A stretch of DNA of 64,000 nucleotides from Tritrichomonas musculus (taxonomy: Eukaryota > Parabasalia > Tritrichomonadida > Tritrichomonadidae): contig JAPFFF010000009.1 in the NCBI GenBank assembly GCA_039105265.1, positions 1,612,001 to 1,676,000 on the forward strand. Direction: 5' to 3'. Within the stretch, counting starts at the first letter, position 1. Every line of letters begins with the position of its first letter. Below the pieces are notes generated by a model. It had not been told where the DNA came from, did no database searches, and saw only the letters and a program-made list of their open reading frames with translations. Below are positions 10,475-20,007 of this stretch, in pieces. A program made the translations under genes and the position numbers.

Positions 10475-11158
10475 TCACTTAAAACAAATAAAAGAAACAA
10501 CAATGTGAACAAATAAATATGGTCCAGCTACTAGTGCACCAAGTTTTTTGCCTGCATCTGATAATTCGCCTGAGTTTTGATATTCGATAAATTTTGTGAA
10601 AATGGAATATGCGCCAATGAAACCAATTATTGAACTGCATATAATTCCAAATTTAAAACCAAACAAGAAAATCAAAAGCGACCCGAACACTAAATATGGA
10701 GTTGAATATCCGAAAAGAGATATCATAATAACAACTCTTGGCGCTACTGATTTTTTATAAAACCATATTCCAAATGGATAACCAAATACATACAGAGAAA
10801 GTAAATTTAGAGTTGAAACAAAAGATTGGAAGTTGTATACAAATTTGCCACTTTGATGAAGCCAAACGCTAATATTTCCAAGAGCAAAACATAAAATAGA
10901 TACTGTAATTGTAAGCCAAAATGGGCAATAAATATCTGGATTATTATCGATTTGAACTAAAAATGATTTGTTTTCTGGCATGACTCCATTTATTATTCTA
11001 CTGACAGCATCAGCTGTTGAAATATTAAAATATTTTTTTAATGTGTCAAGGAATGTATTGGTTTTTTTAGTTATAAATTCACCACCTGGAAGATCAGATT
11101 GAAGGGACATAGAAGAAAATGGCACTTCGGTAAATTGCATTTCTGAATCGTTATTCAT
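10475..11158 (-). CDS. Yip1-domain family membrane protein
   Basis: A 227-aa protein. A hydrophilic N-terminal half (residues 1-75) is followed by DIYCPFWLTITVSILCFALGN and four more hydrophobic segments to the C-terminus (five predicted TM helices). The DxYxPFW..T...L...GN pattern starting the first helix is the signature of Yip1/YIPF proteins, which sit in ER/Golgi membranes and bind Rab GTPases. The length fits the family (200-300 aa). The start at 11158 has no TCA initiator but lies 20 nt from the palindrome-like AAACGGTCGTTT shared with the subtilisin gene. The Yip1 family call is firm; which member cannot be told. Confidence 0.75.
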   Translation of the reverse strand: MNNDSEMQFTEVPFSSMSLQSDLPGGEFITKKTNTFLDTLKKYFNISTADAVSRIINGVMPENKSFLVQIDNNPDIYCPFWLTITVSILCFALGNISVWLHQSGKFVYNFQSFVSTLNLLSLYVFGYPFGIWFYKKSVAPRVVIMISLFGYSTPYLVFGSLLIFLFGFKFGIICSSIIGFIGAYSIFTKFIEYQNSGELSDAGKKLGALVAGPYLFVHIVVSFICFK

Positions 11159-11468
11159 TTTCGAATATCTTATTACAAAAACGACCGTTTATTTGGAATT
11201 GAGTTCTAATATGGTTGTTTAGCTTCGATCGATTTCTAAGATTCATCATGTAGTTGCTTGGTACATTTTATTTAAAAAAAAAAAAAAGATGTTATGAAGA
11301 AGCTAGTATAAGATTTTAATAGTATAATATTAATTTTGTTTTAGAAAAATAACAAATAATATACGATAAAAAATAAATTTCTAACAAAAAAAAAATGTAA
11401 TATAGTTTCATAAATTTCTTAATAATCATTATAGAATGTGTAAGCAAATGTGACAGAAATAATAATTA
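11159..11468. other. Intergenic stretch with the Yip1-gene promoter
   Basis: The left end carries the Yip1-gene promoter motif (11179-11190). The rest is AT-rich with long A runs and no reading frame. Confidence 0.5.
11179..11190 (-). promoter_or_regulatory. AAACGGTCGTTT motif upstream of Yip1-family gene
   Basis: A 12-mer, near-palindromic (AACG on both strands), 20 nt upstream of the ATG in a promoter that has no Inr. The identical 12-mer lies 13 nt upstream of the subtilisin gene at 23093-23104. The AACG cores resemble Myb sites known in Trichomonas promoters; binding by a Myb factor is inference. Confidence 0.4.
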
Positions 11469-11855
11469 TTAATCATCTTTGGTTTTCATATTTGGATAAC
11501 ATTTTTCAAGGCCAGCCATCATTTCTGCATTCAATTTGAGAAGCGTATCGCAAGTTGAATTAATTTCATTGCCTTTTGTTTCAGAGAATGTTGTAAAGCT
11601 CTTGAATTGGTTATTTGCTTGATCAACATTTTGAGGTGAAGGCCAATTTTCATCAACATCTGGAGGTTGTGATTGATTTTCCTGTTGTCTCTGAATAAGC
11701 TTAAGTTGTAAATTTCCTATTTTTTGGGTAAAATTCATTAAAGCTGTGTGACGATCGATTTCTTGTTTTCTCTGATCACTCCCCATTTTTTGAAACATAG
11801 CTTCTAAATCTGCTGTCGTAGGTGCATTCTTTCCTTGCTGATTTTTATCACTCAT
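11469..11855 (-). CDS. Small hydrophilic protein, unknown function
   Basis: A 128-aa protein starting MSDKNQQGKNAPTTADLEAM. The in-frame ATG at 11879 lies close to an Inr-like TCACT at 11886-11882, so 11855 (leader 29 nt) is the better start. The protein is Q/N/K-rich with helical segments (about 30-65 and 95-120), no TM and no signal peptide. It could be a small coiled-coil subunit of a larger complex, such as a Mediator or BLOC-type component, but I do not recognise a family. Confidence 0.6.
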   Translation of the reverse strand: MSDKNQQGKNAPTTADLEAMFQKMGSDQRKQEIDRHTALMNFTQKIGNLQLKLIQRQQENQSQPPDVDENWPSPQNVDQANNQFKSFTTFSETKGNEINSTCDTLLKLNAEMMAGLEKCYPNMKTKDD

Positions 11856-11879
11856 TTTAAAAAAAATAAAATCATTCAA

Positions 11880-12339
11880 AAAGTGATGAAATTAAAAATT
11901 TTATTATTAAAACACCTGTTTTGCATTTCAACTTTCTATAATCATAATATTTTTCTTATTTTAACAAAATATAATAAATTTTCAAAATTATTTTATAAAA
12001 TTACACGATAAAATTTAATATTTAATAAGATATGAAAAAAATAAATTGAATATTCTTAAAAAGTAGAGAAAAATGACAAATTGTATTATTTTCATAGATC
12101 AGAATACATAGCAAAAAATATTTAAATATATTTTTCCTACAATTGGATATTGTACATAAGATCCAATTAGAGTTTTTCTTTTGAATGATTAAAAAAAAAT
12201 GAAACTGCAAATTGTGATTCACGAATCTTATCTGCAATTCACACTAGTAACTATTCTTACAAGCATGCACTCAGTAAGCATAATGTCTTGAACTCAATTA
12301 TATTAGAAAGTGTGGAATTTCAAACAAATTTTATTTTTT
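11880..12339. other. Intergenic, AT-rich
   Basis: Contains the TCACT initiator of the 128-aa gene at its left edge (11882-11886). Otherwise it is poly-A/T-rich with no convincing coding or RNA feature. Confidence 0.5.
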
Positions 12340-14676
12340 TTATTTTCTAACATATAATTTATATTTATTGGGCTCTACTTTTTTGGCCACTTGAGAAGCT
12401 GATGGCAGATTTCTGGAAATATGCTGATTTGGTGTCGTTGGTGAATTTTTTTCTTCATCAAGAACTTCGAACATTCCCTTTTGAAAAGGATCAACACTAA
12501 TAATTTCATTAAACAACTCAATTTGGGCCTCAGCGGATTGAACACATAACTTTTGTTTGAAAGAAGAGTTTTTTCTATATTTGTATATCAATTTAACGTT
12601 AAAACCTTGTTCAATCAATAATTGCCGATTTCGATTAGAATAAAAAACCTCCTTTGTATCATCGCTAACCAATGTATAAAAGTATGCATTGTGTATTTGA
12701 TCACAAGAACGACCAAATTTCGGTTTTAGTAATTTTAAGAATCTTTGAGATTCTGGTATCTTAGAACCATGGTGAGGGCACAGCTGAATGAGAACATTTG
12801 CTGGTGGGATGTCAAATTCTTTGTCTACGATGCGGGACATAAAAAGACAGTTTACTTCATCAGTAAATCTAAATCGGCCAAATAAGCTCTCAATTTCATC
12901 CTTCGGAGTTTTAACAGTAATCAAAGGACGTCTTCTTTTTCCTTCAACAAATAAACGGTCGGCGCATTCTTCAAGAATGAACAAAATTTCAGCGTAAACG
13001 ATAATTTTATCGCCGCGTTCTTCGTGCATTCTTATCAGTCTTTCAAGTGCCATTATTTTGTTAGGATTCAAACCGGCAACTAACCGTTTTGTGAGCAACA
13101 CTGGTGCATGAAGATACTCTTTATAAAAAGGACGTGTCATTTTGCAATAAACAATGCTGCATTGAACTCTAGGAGCTACTCCATCTTCACATAAATTTTT
13201 CAATGCTTTATTGAATAATTGTGGACCTATCAAAAAGTTCAATGATCGAATGATCCTATCGTCTTTGATCGGAAATGGCGCTAAACCTAGTTTGGACCTT
13301 GATGTAAGTTTCTGACATATTATTTTTACAAGGTCAAATAATTCATCTTTAAGCTCGTCAAAAATGACAAGTCCCCATTTTTTCTCACAAATTTTTTGAA
13401 TAAAAATCGAATTTTTTTGTGACAGAAAATATGCATATGTTGTAATGATAACACAGGGCACATCTGATGGAATTTCGTCTTTAGAATCTTGAGTGAATCT
13501 AGCGAGGTCAAGGTCATCAATTGTTGTGAATTTTAAAAAGTTGGAATACCATTGATCAATTGATAGAATATTTTCGCAAAAAATAATTGTTGGCTTCTTT
13601 ATTGTAGCAACTGTCATTGCACCAATTACTGATTTTCCTGATCCATAGGGAAGAGTAATAATACCACTTCTTAAATAACTATTTTTAAATAAGCTCATCA
13701 TTGCTTCATTTTGATGTCGATATAATTGGCTGGCATATTCTTTTCGAATTGATATATCAATATTATTTAAATCTGTATCGTTTCGAAAGTCGTATTCATT
13801 AATTAGTTGGAGTTCGTTAGTTTTAGCCCGAGTATTTACATCTTCTATTTTGTCAGAAAGTAGATGAAAGCAAAAAAGATCATTTGTTGTATCTTTAAAA
13901 GCTTCTTTTGCAATTTCTGGCGTAATTATAAATTCTTTTTGGTGTTCTGTATCATCTTTATTATCACTTTTCTGGTCTGCAAAAAGAGGTCCAAATATTT
14001 TTATTTTGGCAATATCAAAATTATCAAAGAAAAAAAAATTTTCATCATTTGATGAATCTTTTGGATCAATATTTAACTCAGAAGCCTTTTTTGTATCAAC
14101 AAAAGGAAGGAATAGACGATATGCTTTCTGAAGATGTGGTATGTTATCAGAATAAATGAGGTATGAATTATTTGATGAAAGTAAATTCAAAGAACCAGAA
14201 AATGAAGCGCATGTCTTGGTTATTAAATTAATTAAAATTTCATCGATTTTATTTTTGCTTAATAATGTCAAAACTCTGATTATTTCTTTACTTGTTAAAC
14301 CTTTTTGAACAGCATTATTTAATGAATTAGTATTAATTTGATATTCCTGAACTTGAAGTGGTAATGAAACTGGAGATGCAATTAAATCTAAAAAATCTTT
14401 AGCAATTTTTGCATGCGGCGAAAAAGTCTCGAAAAAAATATGACCATCTGGGCAAACAGCAATTGGTCGATCATCCTTTTTATAATCAATTTTGGCACTT
14501 GAAAATTCTTTTGTATCGTCCGGAAGGAGTACAGCAGCTCCACTAAAGAATGAATCTTCAAGTTTATGTGTTTCTATTATTTTAATTTCATGAGTTTTTC
14601 TTGCCTTACGTCCACGTTTGGAAACTTCTAAATTAACATTTTTTTGTATGGCTTGAATTGGATTATTAAGATTCAT
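12340..14676 (-). CDS. XPB: XPB/Ssl2-like TFIIH helicase with degenerate motifs
   Basis: A 778-aa protein that aligns along its length with XPB (Ssl2/ERCC3), the TFIIH translocase for promoter opening and nucleotide-excision repair. Residues 70-160 match the XPB N-terminal domain (PIAVCPDGHIFFETFSP). Walker A is LPYGSGKSVIG (342-352), and TIDDLDLARFTQDSKD, LNFLIGPQLF and NPNKIMALERLI all match XPB. Key helicase motifs deviate: motif II DEVH is DELK (440-443), motif III LGLTATL is LGLAPFP (463-469), the RED loop is KDD (471-473), and motif VI QRxGRxxR is QRFLKLLK (644-651). It may be a divergent trichomonad XPB or a second copy whose helicase activity has decayed. A TCATT Inr at 14697-14693 lies just upstream. 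Confidence 0.85.
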   Translation of the reverse strand: MNLNNPIQAIQKNVNLEVSKRGRKARKTHEIKIIETHKLEDSFFSGAAVLLPDDTKEFSSAKIDYKKDDRPIAVCPDGHIFFETFSPHAKIAKDFLDLIASPVSLPLQVQEYQINTNSLNNAVQKGLTSKEIIRVLTLLSKNKIDEILINLITKTCASFSGSLNLLSSNNSYLIYSDNIPHLQKAYRLFLPFVDTKKASELNIDPKDSSNDENFFFFDNFDIAKIKIFGPLFADQKSDNKDDTEHQKEFIITPEIAKEAFKDTTNDLFCFHLLSDKIEDVNTRAKTNELQLINEYDFRNDTDLNNIDISIRKEYASQLYRHQNEAMMSLFKNSYLRSGIITLPYGSGKSVIGAMTVATIKKPTIIFCENILSIDQWYSNFLKFTTIDDLDLARFTQDSKDEIPSDVPCVIITTYAYFLSQKNSIFIQKICEKKWGLVIFDELKDELFDLVKIICQKLTSRSKLGLAPFPIKDDRIIRSLNFLIGPQLFNKALKNLCEDGVAPRVQCSIVYCKMTRPFYKEYLHAPVLLTKRLVAGLNPNKIMALERLIRMHEERGDKIIVYAEILFILEECADRLFVEGKRRRPLITVKTPKDEIESLFGRFRFTDEVNCLFMSRIVDKEFDIPPANVLIQLCPHHGSKIPESQRFLKLLKPKFGRSCDQIHNAYFYTLVSDDTKEVFYSNRNRQLLIEQGFNVKLIYKYRKNSSFKQKLCVQSAEAQIELFNEIISVDPFQKGMFEVLDEEKNSPTTPNQHISRNLPSASQVAKKVEPNKYKLYVRK

Positions 14677-14692
14677 TAATACATTAAATATT

Positions 14693-14697
14693 AATGA
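14693..14697 (-). promoter_or_regulatory. Initiator TCATT for XPB-like gene
   Basis: Minus-strand TCATT at 14697-14693, giving a leader of about 19 nt to the ATG at 14676. It fits the trichomonad Inr consensus. Confidence 0.55.
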
Positions 14698-14964
14698 AAA
14701 TATGGTTACATTAAAAAAGTCATAATTATAACCATATTTTCATTTATAATGTTTTTTAATCTTTATCTTTGTTAATTTTTCATTCATCTCACAAATGTAA
14801 TAATGAAACTATAGATAAGGTTTAATGGTAAAAAATAATAATCATTGAAAAAATGAGAAAAGTTATTAGGATTTTTATCTTGATGTATTAAAAAATAAAA
14901 CTAAAATTAAATTAAAAAAAGCAAACAAAAACTATTTATCATCAAAATATAAAAATAATTCTAA

Positions 14965-17900
14965 TTAATTTTCTTCATCATTATTAGTATCACTATAATT
15001 TTCATAATCATAGTTATCATCATCACTACTAACATTTGCAGGTAATGCTTCTTCTGAAAATCTCATCCATGCTTGTTTTTGACTATCTTTAAAATCAGAA
15101 AACAAAGCTTCAAAAATCGCATGATATTGTGGGTTATGAGTTATTGACTTAATAATATTTTTAAATCTCAAACTAACGCTATTTGACATAAACTGTTTAT
15201 CGTCAATTTTGAAAATAATATTTATCCAAATTCTATGAAATTCATATATATCCATAATAAATCTATTTTGTTCCTCCATTAGAGTGGCTACTAAGTCAAA
15301 AGCTTCATTATCGAGTTGTGTTTCCTGCCAAATTGGGAAAGCTCTTATAAATGTATAAATTGCATTATCATATAAATTTTCAAACACTAAATCAGAGTCT
15401 TCACTATCAACATTTACAGGGGGAGAAGCTCTGAATTGTTCCTCATAATATTTGATTAAAACCGAAAATGCTCCAATCGCTAAATCAGAATATTCTGGAA
15501 ATTCAACTAACTCATCTTTTTTGAGAAATTCTTGAAAAGCTTGGTATAGAATGCATACAAATTCGGTTGGTAACTCAACATGGCGAAATATTTTGGCCAT
15601 TAAATAAATTGATTGTTCTGATACTTGTTTCAAAAATTTTGTGAAGAGATTAAAAAACCATGTTATCAATTGTACTGCTGCTTGTACATCTTTCACTCTT
15701 ATTATATAATATGTTTTAACCCTCAGAGCAAATTCAAATGACTCATGTTTCGTTAAATAAGCATTTAGTTTTTGAAGGTATATTTGGTCGAAAAATGCAA
15801 CTGTTTCATTTGAATATTTTTTAAGAGAAAAATCAAAAAAACTTGTGATATCTTGAAGAAGATCTCGAAGAAGAGAAACACGAACAGGCATTAATTCTTC
15901 ATCAAAAACATTTTTTGACATCAATTTATAATTTAAGAAATCATTATTACACTGAGAAATCTGGTTGAACAAATCATCTACTAAGTTTGATACTTTTTCA
16001 AAAACCATTGGAATTGAAGCAGGATTAATTAATTCATGAGATATGAAATTATTCATTGCACTTAAAATTTTGTGAGAATGTTTGGTCGATTCAAAAGGTC
16101 TGAAAAAGTTGACAAAATCGTCTGTAAAGCAAGAAATAAGTATCTGAACCTGGTTGTGAGATAAGAGTGCCCAAACCATTTTAACCAGGATCAGCCAAGC
16201 GCAATTCATCAATTTTTCAATGCGATAAACGTTTGTTATCCATTTCTGACAAATTTGAACCAAATTTTCAATCATTTCAATCAAAAAGTTTGGCTTTAAA
16301 ATCGGGACGATGCTAACAAGTGTTTTCAAGGCCAATTTTACTTCTTCTTGTTCGGTTGACAATACATAAAATTTCGTTCCAGTGCTGCTTGCGCTATCGT
16401 TCGATTCAATTTTTGTGAGCATCGACATGTCCTCCTCAACCATGTCGAATTGGAAGTACTTGTAGATTGTGATGTCTTTGCTGGCGGCCTCCGCTGAGCG
16501 GTTAAGGATGTTGTACTGCTGTATCAAGGGGAGGGAATTCTCATTGAGAAGGACGATACATTTAATGATCGCTTTTTTAAGCCTCACTTCATCTTTGCAG
16601 CGGTTTTGATCGGAAATGACGATACAGTCATTCAGCATTGAAACCACTTTTTCAGGGATGCCTTGGAAGCCATAAAAAAGTTTAATTCTCATCGTGTGCT
16701 CCGCCTTGTTCTCAAAGATACTGACAAGTGATATGAAAAGCTCAACTTGAAGGTCCAAGAAGTCGTTATTCGTGGCACTTTTTTCTCGAACTTTTACATA
16801 CAAATCAATGATTGTTGTGATGTAAACGTTCATCACTTCTGGGTGGCTTTCCTGCACTTTTATGCTCACAAAATATTTGAGAACTTGAATTAAATCTGTC
16901 AGAAGGTGAAGTGGAAAATTCGGCAAATTTTGTGATATGAAAACAAATACGTTATTGTAATGGCTGTCGATTAAATTGCCAAAACCGTTTCCTATGTAAT
17001 TTTTCAATGCTGTTGCGCATGACTTTTGAAGTGAAATATTGCTCTCATTCAAAATGTTGTGCATCAGAATAGAGACAAGGTCGCCCTCCGACGTGAACTT
17101 GTAAAAAGTGTAGATATACGATTTTGAATAGGACGATATCAGGTCATAAACCGCTTTTTTTAAATGAGGGTCAGAATTTGGATTTGTCAGAAAAGGAAGA
17201 AGACTTACTGTCAATTCAATATAATTCTTTACATACTTGTTGACTTGCTTGACTCCACTTTCGCACTCAATTTCATCATCGTTATCGGCATCGTTATCGT
17301 ATTCGGCACTTTTGTCGTCTTCATGACGAATGATTTTGATGTTCTGATATGAAAGTGCATAGATAAAGGCATGCATTAATGGCCATGGAACTGCTTCATA
17401 AATAAATGTGGATTCAACGTTCCTTGAGCCAGCTATATCAACAACGGTTTTTCTGAAAAAGTTGTTGATATATGTGTATACAGATTGGTTTTGGCAATCA
17501 ATGAGAAAGGAACGAATGGCGTTGTTGGCAATGATATATGAGGCTGTATCGTTGGGATCTTCTTCTAAGGGAGCGCTTTCGTTGATTTCTGCCATGATTC
17601 TTATTAGACTAGATATTACTGGAATATAATATGACTCAAGACTGGAGCACATGTTGATGGAACCTTTGGTAAATGATTCTAAACAAAATATTGCACTATT
17701 ACGGAAGCGACACGTGGAATCTTCAGCAAATTTGCATATTAGTGGGATAAAAGTAGGAAGTTGAGGTTCAAAAAATTCTGCAAATGTTTCAGCAAAAAGT
17801 GATGTTGTTGAAATCATCTTTTCTAATTGAGAAGGAGGCGTTGCTTGAAAAAGTTGTGGAAATAGATTTTCTAATTCGGTTTTCATGTTGCCAAGTGTAT

Positions 17901-18507
17901 TTTCATTGTCTTCATTTTTAAATATTCGCATTACAACAGAAAAATAAAGTTTAATTCGAGGAATTATAGAAGCTTCGTATCGGAGTGGATTCATTGTGAT
18001 GATCTTAATTAATGCTTCAAGTGAAAAACCACCAAAATCATGTGAACTGATAACAATTTCTTCGATAGAATTTATTATATATGGCTCAAAAATTGGATTT
18101 TGTTCGAAAAGTGTTAAAATAAAATTTTGAATTTGTGTATCTTGGCATAATTGATAAAAATTGGTAGCAAAATAAGAAATTATGCTTGATATAAGATATT
18201 TTGAATGGTCTGGAAGAATTTCGGATTGAAAAGAATCTGGAATAATTTGAGCGAAATTTGTCCAGAAAGTAGTTGCAACCTCATTTGACTGGAAAATTGT
18301 TCCTTTTCTAGCTTGAACATAAATTAATGTAATTGTGATATTGCATAAAGAAGGATCTTGAAATTTTGAAAATACTAATAAATTTAATCTTAAAAATTCA
18401 AGAATATTTGACTCACACATTTTCATTAATAAATCAGTTATCTCTTTCTGCTGGCCTTGGCCATTCATGAAATCAAAAAGAAGTGATTGGTATTGATCAG
18501 CATCCAT
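14965..18507 (-). CDS. Importin-beta-like karyopherin (HEAT repeats)
   Basis: A 1,180-aa all-helical protein of the size of importin-5/importin-4 (about 1,100 aa). It begins with a short helical stretch (MDADQYQSLLFDFMNGQG) like the importin-beta N-terminus and continues with HEAT-like pairs, for example LPTFIPLICKFAEDSTCRFRN (near 265) and AVYDLISSYSKSYIYTFYKF (near 455), the latter region following an acidic insert (about 395-415, rich in D/E) comparable to the acidic loop of importins. The C-terminus is acidic (SSDDDNYDYENYSDTNNDEEN). Importins carry cargo through nuclear pores under Ran control. The middle of the gene (about 16.4-17.4 kb) is less AT-rich than the ends. The HEAT/karyopherin call is good; the exact importin is not determined. 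Confidence 0.7.
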   Translation of the reverse strand: MDADQYQSLLFDFMNGQGQQKEITDLLMKMCESNILEFLRLNLLVFSKFQDPSLCNITITLIYVQARKGTIFQSNEVATTFWTNFAQIIPDSFQSEILPDHSKYLISSIISYFATNFYQLCQDTQIQNFILTLFEQNPIFEPYIINSIEEIVISSHDFGGFSLEALIKIITMNPLRYEASIIPRIKLYFSVVMRIFKNEDNENTLGNMKTELENLFPQLFQATPPSQLEKMISTTSLFAETFAEFFEPQLPTFIPLICKFAEDSTCRFRNSAIFCLESFTKGSINMCSSLESYYIPVISSLIRIMAEINESAPLEEDPNDTASYIIANNAIRSFLIDCQNQSVYTYINNFFRKTVVDIAGSRNVESTFIYEAVPWPLMHAFIYALSYQNIKIIRHEDDKSAEYDNDADNDDEIECESGVKQVNKYVKNYIELTVSLLPFLTNPNSDPHLKKAVYDLISSYSKSYIYTFYKFTSEGDLVSILMHNILNESNISLQKSCATALKNYIGNGFGNLIDSHYNNVFVFISQNLPNFPLHLLTDLIQVLKYFVSIKVQESHPEVMNVYITTIIDLYVKVREKSATNNDFLDLQVELFISLVSIFENKAEHTMRIKLFYGFQGIPEKVVSMLNDCIVISDQNRCKDEVRLKKAIIKCIVLLNENSLPLIQQYNILNRSAEAASKDITIYKYFQFDMVEEDMSMLTKIESNDSASSTGTKFYVLSTEQEEVKLALKTLVSIVPILKPNFLIEMIENLVQICQKWITNVYRIEKLMNCAWLILVKMVWALLSHNQVQILISCFTDDFVNFFRPFESTKHSHKILSAMNNFISHELINPASIPMVFEKVSNLVDDLFNQISQCNNDFLNYKLMSKNVFDEELMPVRVSLLRDLLQDITSFFDFSLKKYSNETVAFFDQIYLQKLNAYLTKHESFEFALRVKTYYIIRVKDVQAAVQLITWFFNLFTKFLKQVSEQSIYLMAKIFRHVELPTEFVCILYQAFQEFLKKDELVEFPEYSDLAIGAFSVLIKYYEEQFRASPPVNVDSEDSDLVFENLYDNAIYTFIRAFPIWQETQLDNEAFDLVATLMEEQNRFIMDIYEFHRIWINIIFKIDDKQFMSNSVSLRFKNIIKSITHNPQYHAIFEALFSDFKDSQKQAWMRFSEEALPANVSSDDDNYDYENYSDTNNDEEN

Positions 18508-18640
18508 TAAATATCATATAGGATAATTAAAATCATCTCAAGCCATTTATATTCAGAATATCAAAATTAAAATTAAATATGTTTATTTTATTAAATAAAT
18601 AATAAAAATAAATACAAAAAACAATAATATATAAGTACAA

Positions 18641-19744
18641 TTAAAGTAAAATGGAATTTGTTGAAGAACTGTCAAGAGGATTCTTTTTATGATCAATTAG
18701 GCAAGTATTATCATCATTTTGGAGATATTTAATTTTTATTTTGTTTTCATTCCATTTAGCATAAGCATATAAAGTAGATCCAGAAAGGCCAATGCATACT
18801 GAAATAGCATTTGTCAAATTTGATTTTGATTGAAAGATAATATATGATAAAATTGCTTGTAAGATTTTCTTTGATGCGCCAACAACAACATATGATGTAG
18901 CAGAAGTTGCACCAAGAAGAGAAAATGTAGAAAAATTAAGTAGAAGTCCTAGAACACCGGAAAAAATAATAAAAGAAGGAGATAGCCAAATATTTTCTGA
19001 ATTTAAATAAAACATCTCAAGAGGATTAGCTCTTTTCTTATTTGGGAAAAGATATCTCATTATAATGCATGATGATATTGACAAAAGAATTGTTGAGAGA
19101 AAGTTGTTCCAAAAAACAGCAGTAAAGAAGTGAAGATTTCTATGAGAAACTAAAACTTTTGTTAGCAGAACATATATGGATGCAAAAATAATAGATAAAA
19201 ACATCCAAAAATAGCCAACTGTAGAAAATTCAATGTCTGTAACTAATCCGAGGCATGATCCAAAAACAATAAGAATTAATGAAAACCATACCAATGAAGG
19301 AAAGTGATGCTTTAAAAATATTCGATCTCCAATTGCTGTAACAACAACAGATAAGCATTTTAAAAGAGTTACCATATGAATTGAAAGATATCGTAAGGAA
19401 TAAGAATTTGCAAGCATAACACCAATAAATGCTAAATTTAAAAGAAGAGAAACTTCAAAATCACGAAAAGAAACTGATATTGGAAAGTCTAAAATAAAGC
19501 TAAGTAAGTAAGTTAATATTGCACTAACAGCACATTGAATGATTAGTAAATTTTCTGGATTAACTGCTAACGTTGTCTTCCCTGCATTCAAAATTAGTTT
19601 GTTCACAAAAATCATTAATAATGAAAGTAAGCCATAAACAACAGAAAGAGTAGTTACTGCGCAAGCTTCGGTAAAATGAAATTTCTGAAATAATGTATTA
19701 AATTTATTTTTTGAAGTAATTTTCATTTCTGATTGATTGGACAT
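18641..19744 (-). CDS. Golgi nucleotide-sugar transporter, GDP-mannose (Vrg4) type
   Basis: 367 aa from the ATG at 19744, with about 10 TM helices of the drug/metabolite (TPT/NST) superfamily. Two motifs match the substrate-binding signature of GDP-mannose transporters: FWNN (FYNN in Vrg4) near residue 200 and GASKK (GALNK in Vrg4) near residue 285. The likely role is antiport of GDP-mannose for GMP into the Golgi, or of another GDP-sugar. The frame is open to an ATG at 19771, but the Inr TCATT at 19763-19759 lies downstream of that ATG, so the longer start would not be in the mRNA; 19744 is used. Confidence 0.8.
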   Translation of the reverse strand: MSNQSEMKITSKNKFNTLFQKFHFTEACAVTTLSVVYGLLSLLMIFVNKLILNAGKTTLAVNPENLLIIQCAVSAILTYLLSFILDFPISVSFRDFEVSLLLNLAFIGVMLANSYSLRYLSIHMVTLLKCLSVVVTAIGDRIFLKHHFPSLVWFSLILIVFGSCLGLVTDIEFSTVGYFWMFLSIIFASIYVLLTKVLVSHRNLHFFTAVFWNNFLSTILLSISSCIIMRYLFPNKKRANPLEMFYLNSENIWLSPSFIIFSGVLGLLLNFSTFSLLGATSATSYVVVGASKKILQAILSYIIFQSKSNLTNAISVCIGLSGSTLYAYAKWNENKIKIKYLQNDDNTCLIDHKKNPLDSSSTNSILL

Positions 19745-19758
19745 ATAAATTTTATTTG

Positions 19759-19763
19759 AATGA
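19759..19763 (-). promoter_or_regulatory. Initiator TCATT that decides the transporter start
   Basis: Minus-strand TCATT at 19763-19759. Transcription from A19761 would leave out the upstream ATG at 19771 and give a 17-nt leader to the ATG at 19744. Confidence 0.5.
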
Positions 19764-20007
19764 TAATACAATTTTTTTCTTAGAAATTGAATTTGTTCAA
19801 ACGATTTTTATTTAATTTTTTAAATATATTTTCAATTTTTTCTGTGTAAAATGGAAACGTAAATTGTGTGAATTTGGAGCTTATATAGAGGAATACTTAC
19901 TTAAAGCAAGTAAAAGGTATTTGTAAATATAAATTTCCAAATGATTAAATAAATAAGTAAATAAATAAATAATAGATTGGTTTACAAAAAAATCTAAAAT
20001 CTAAAAA

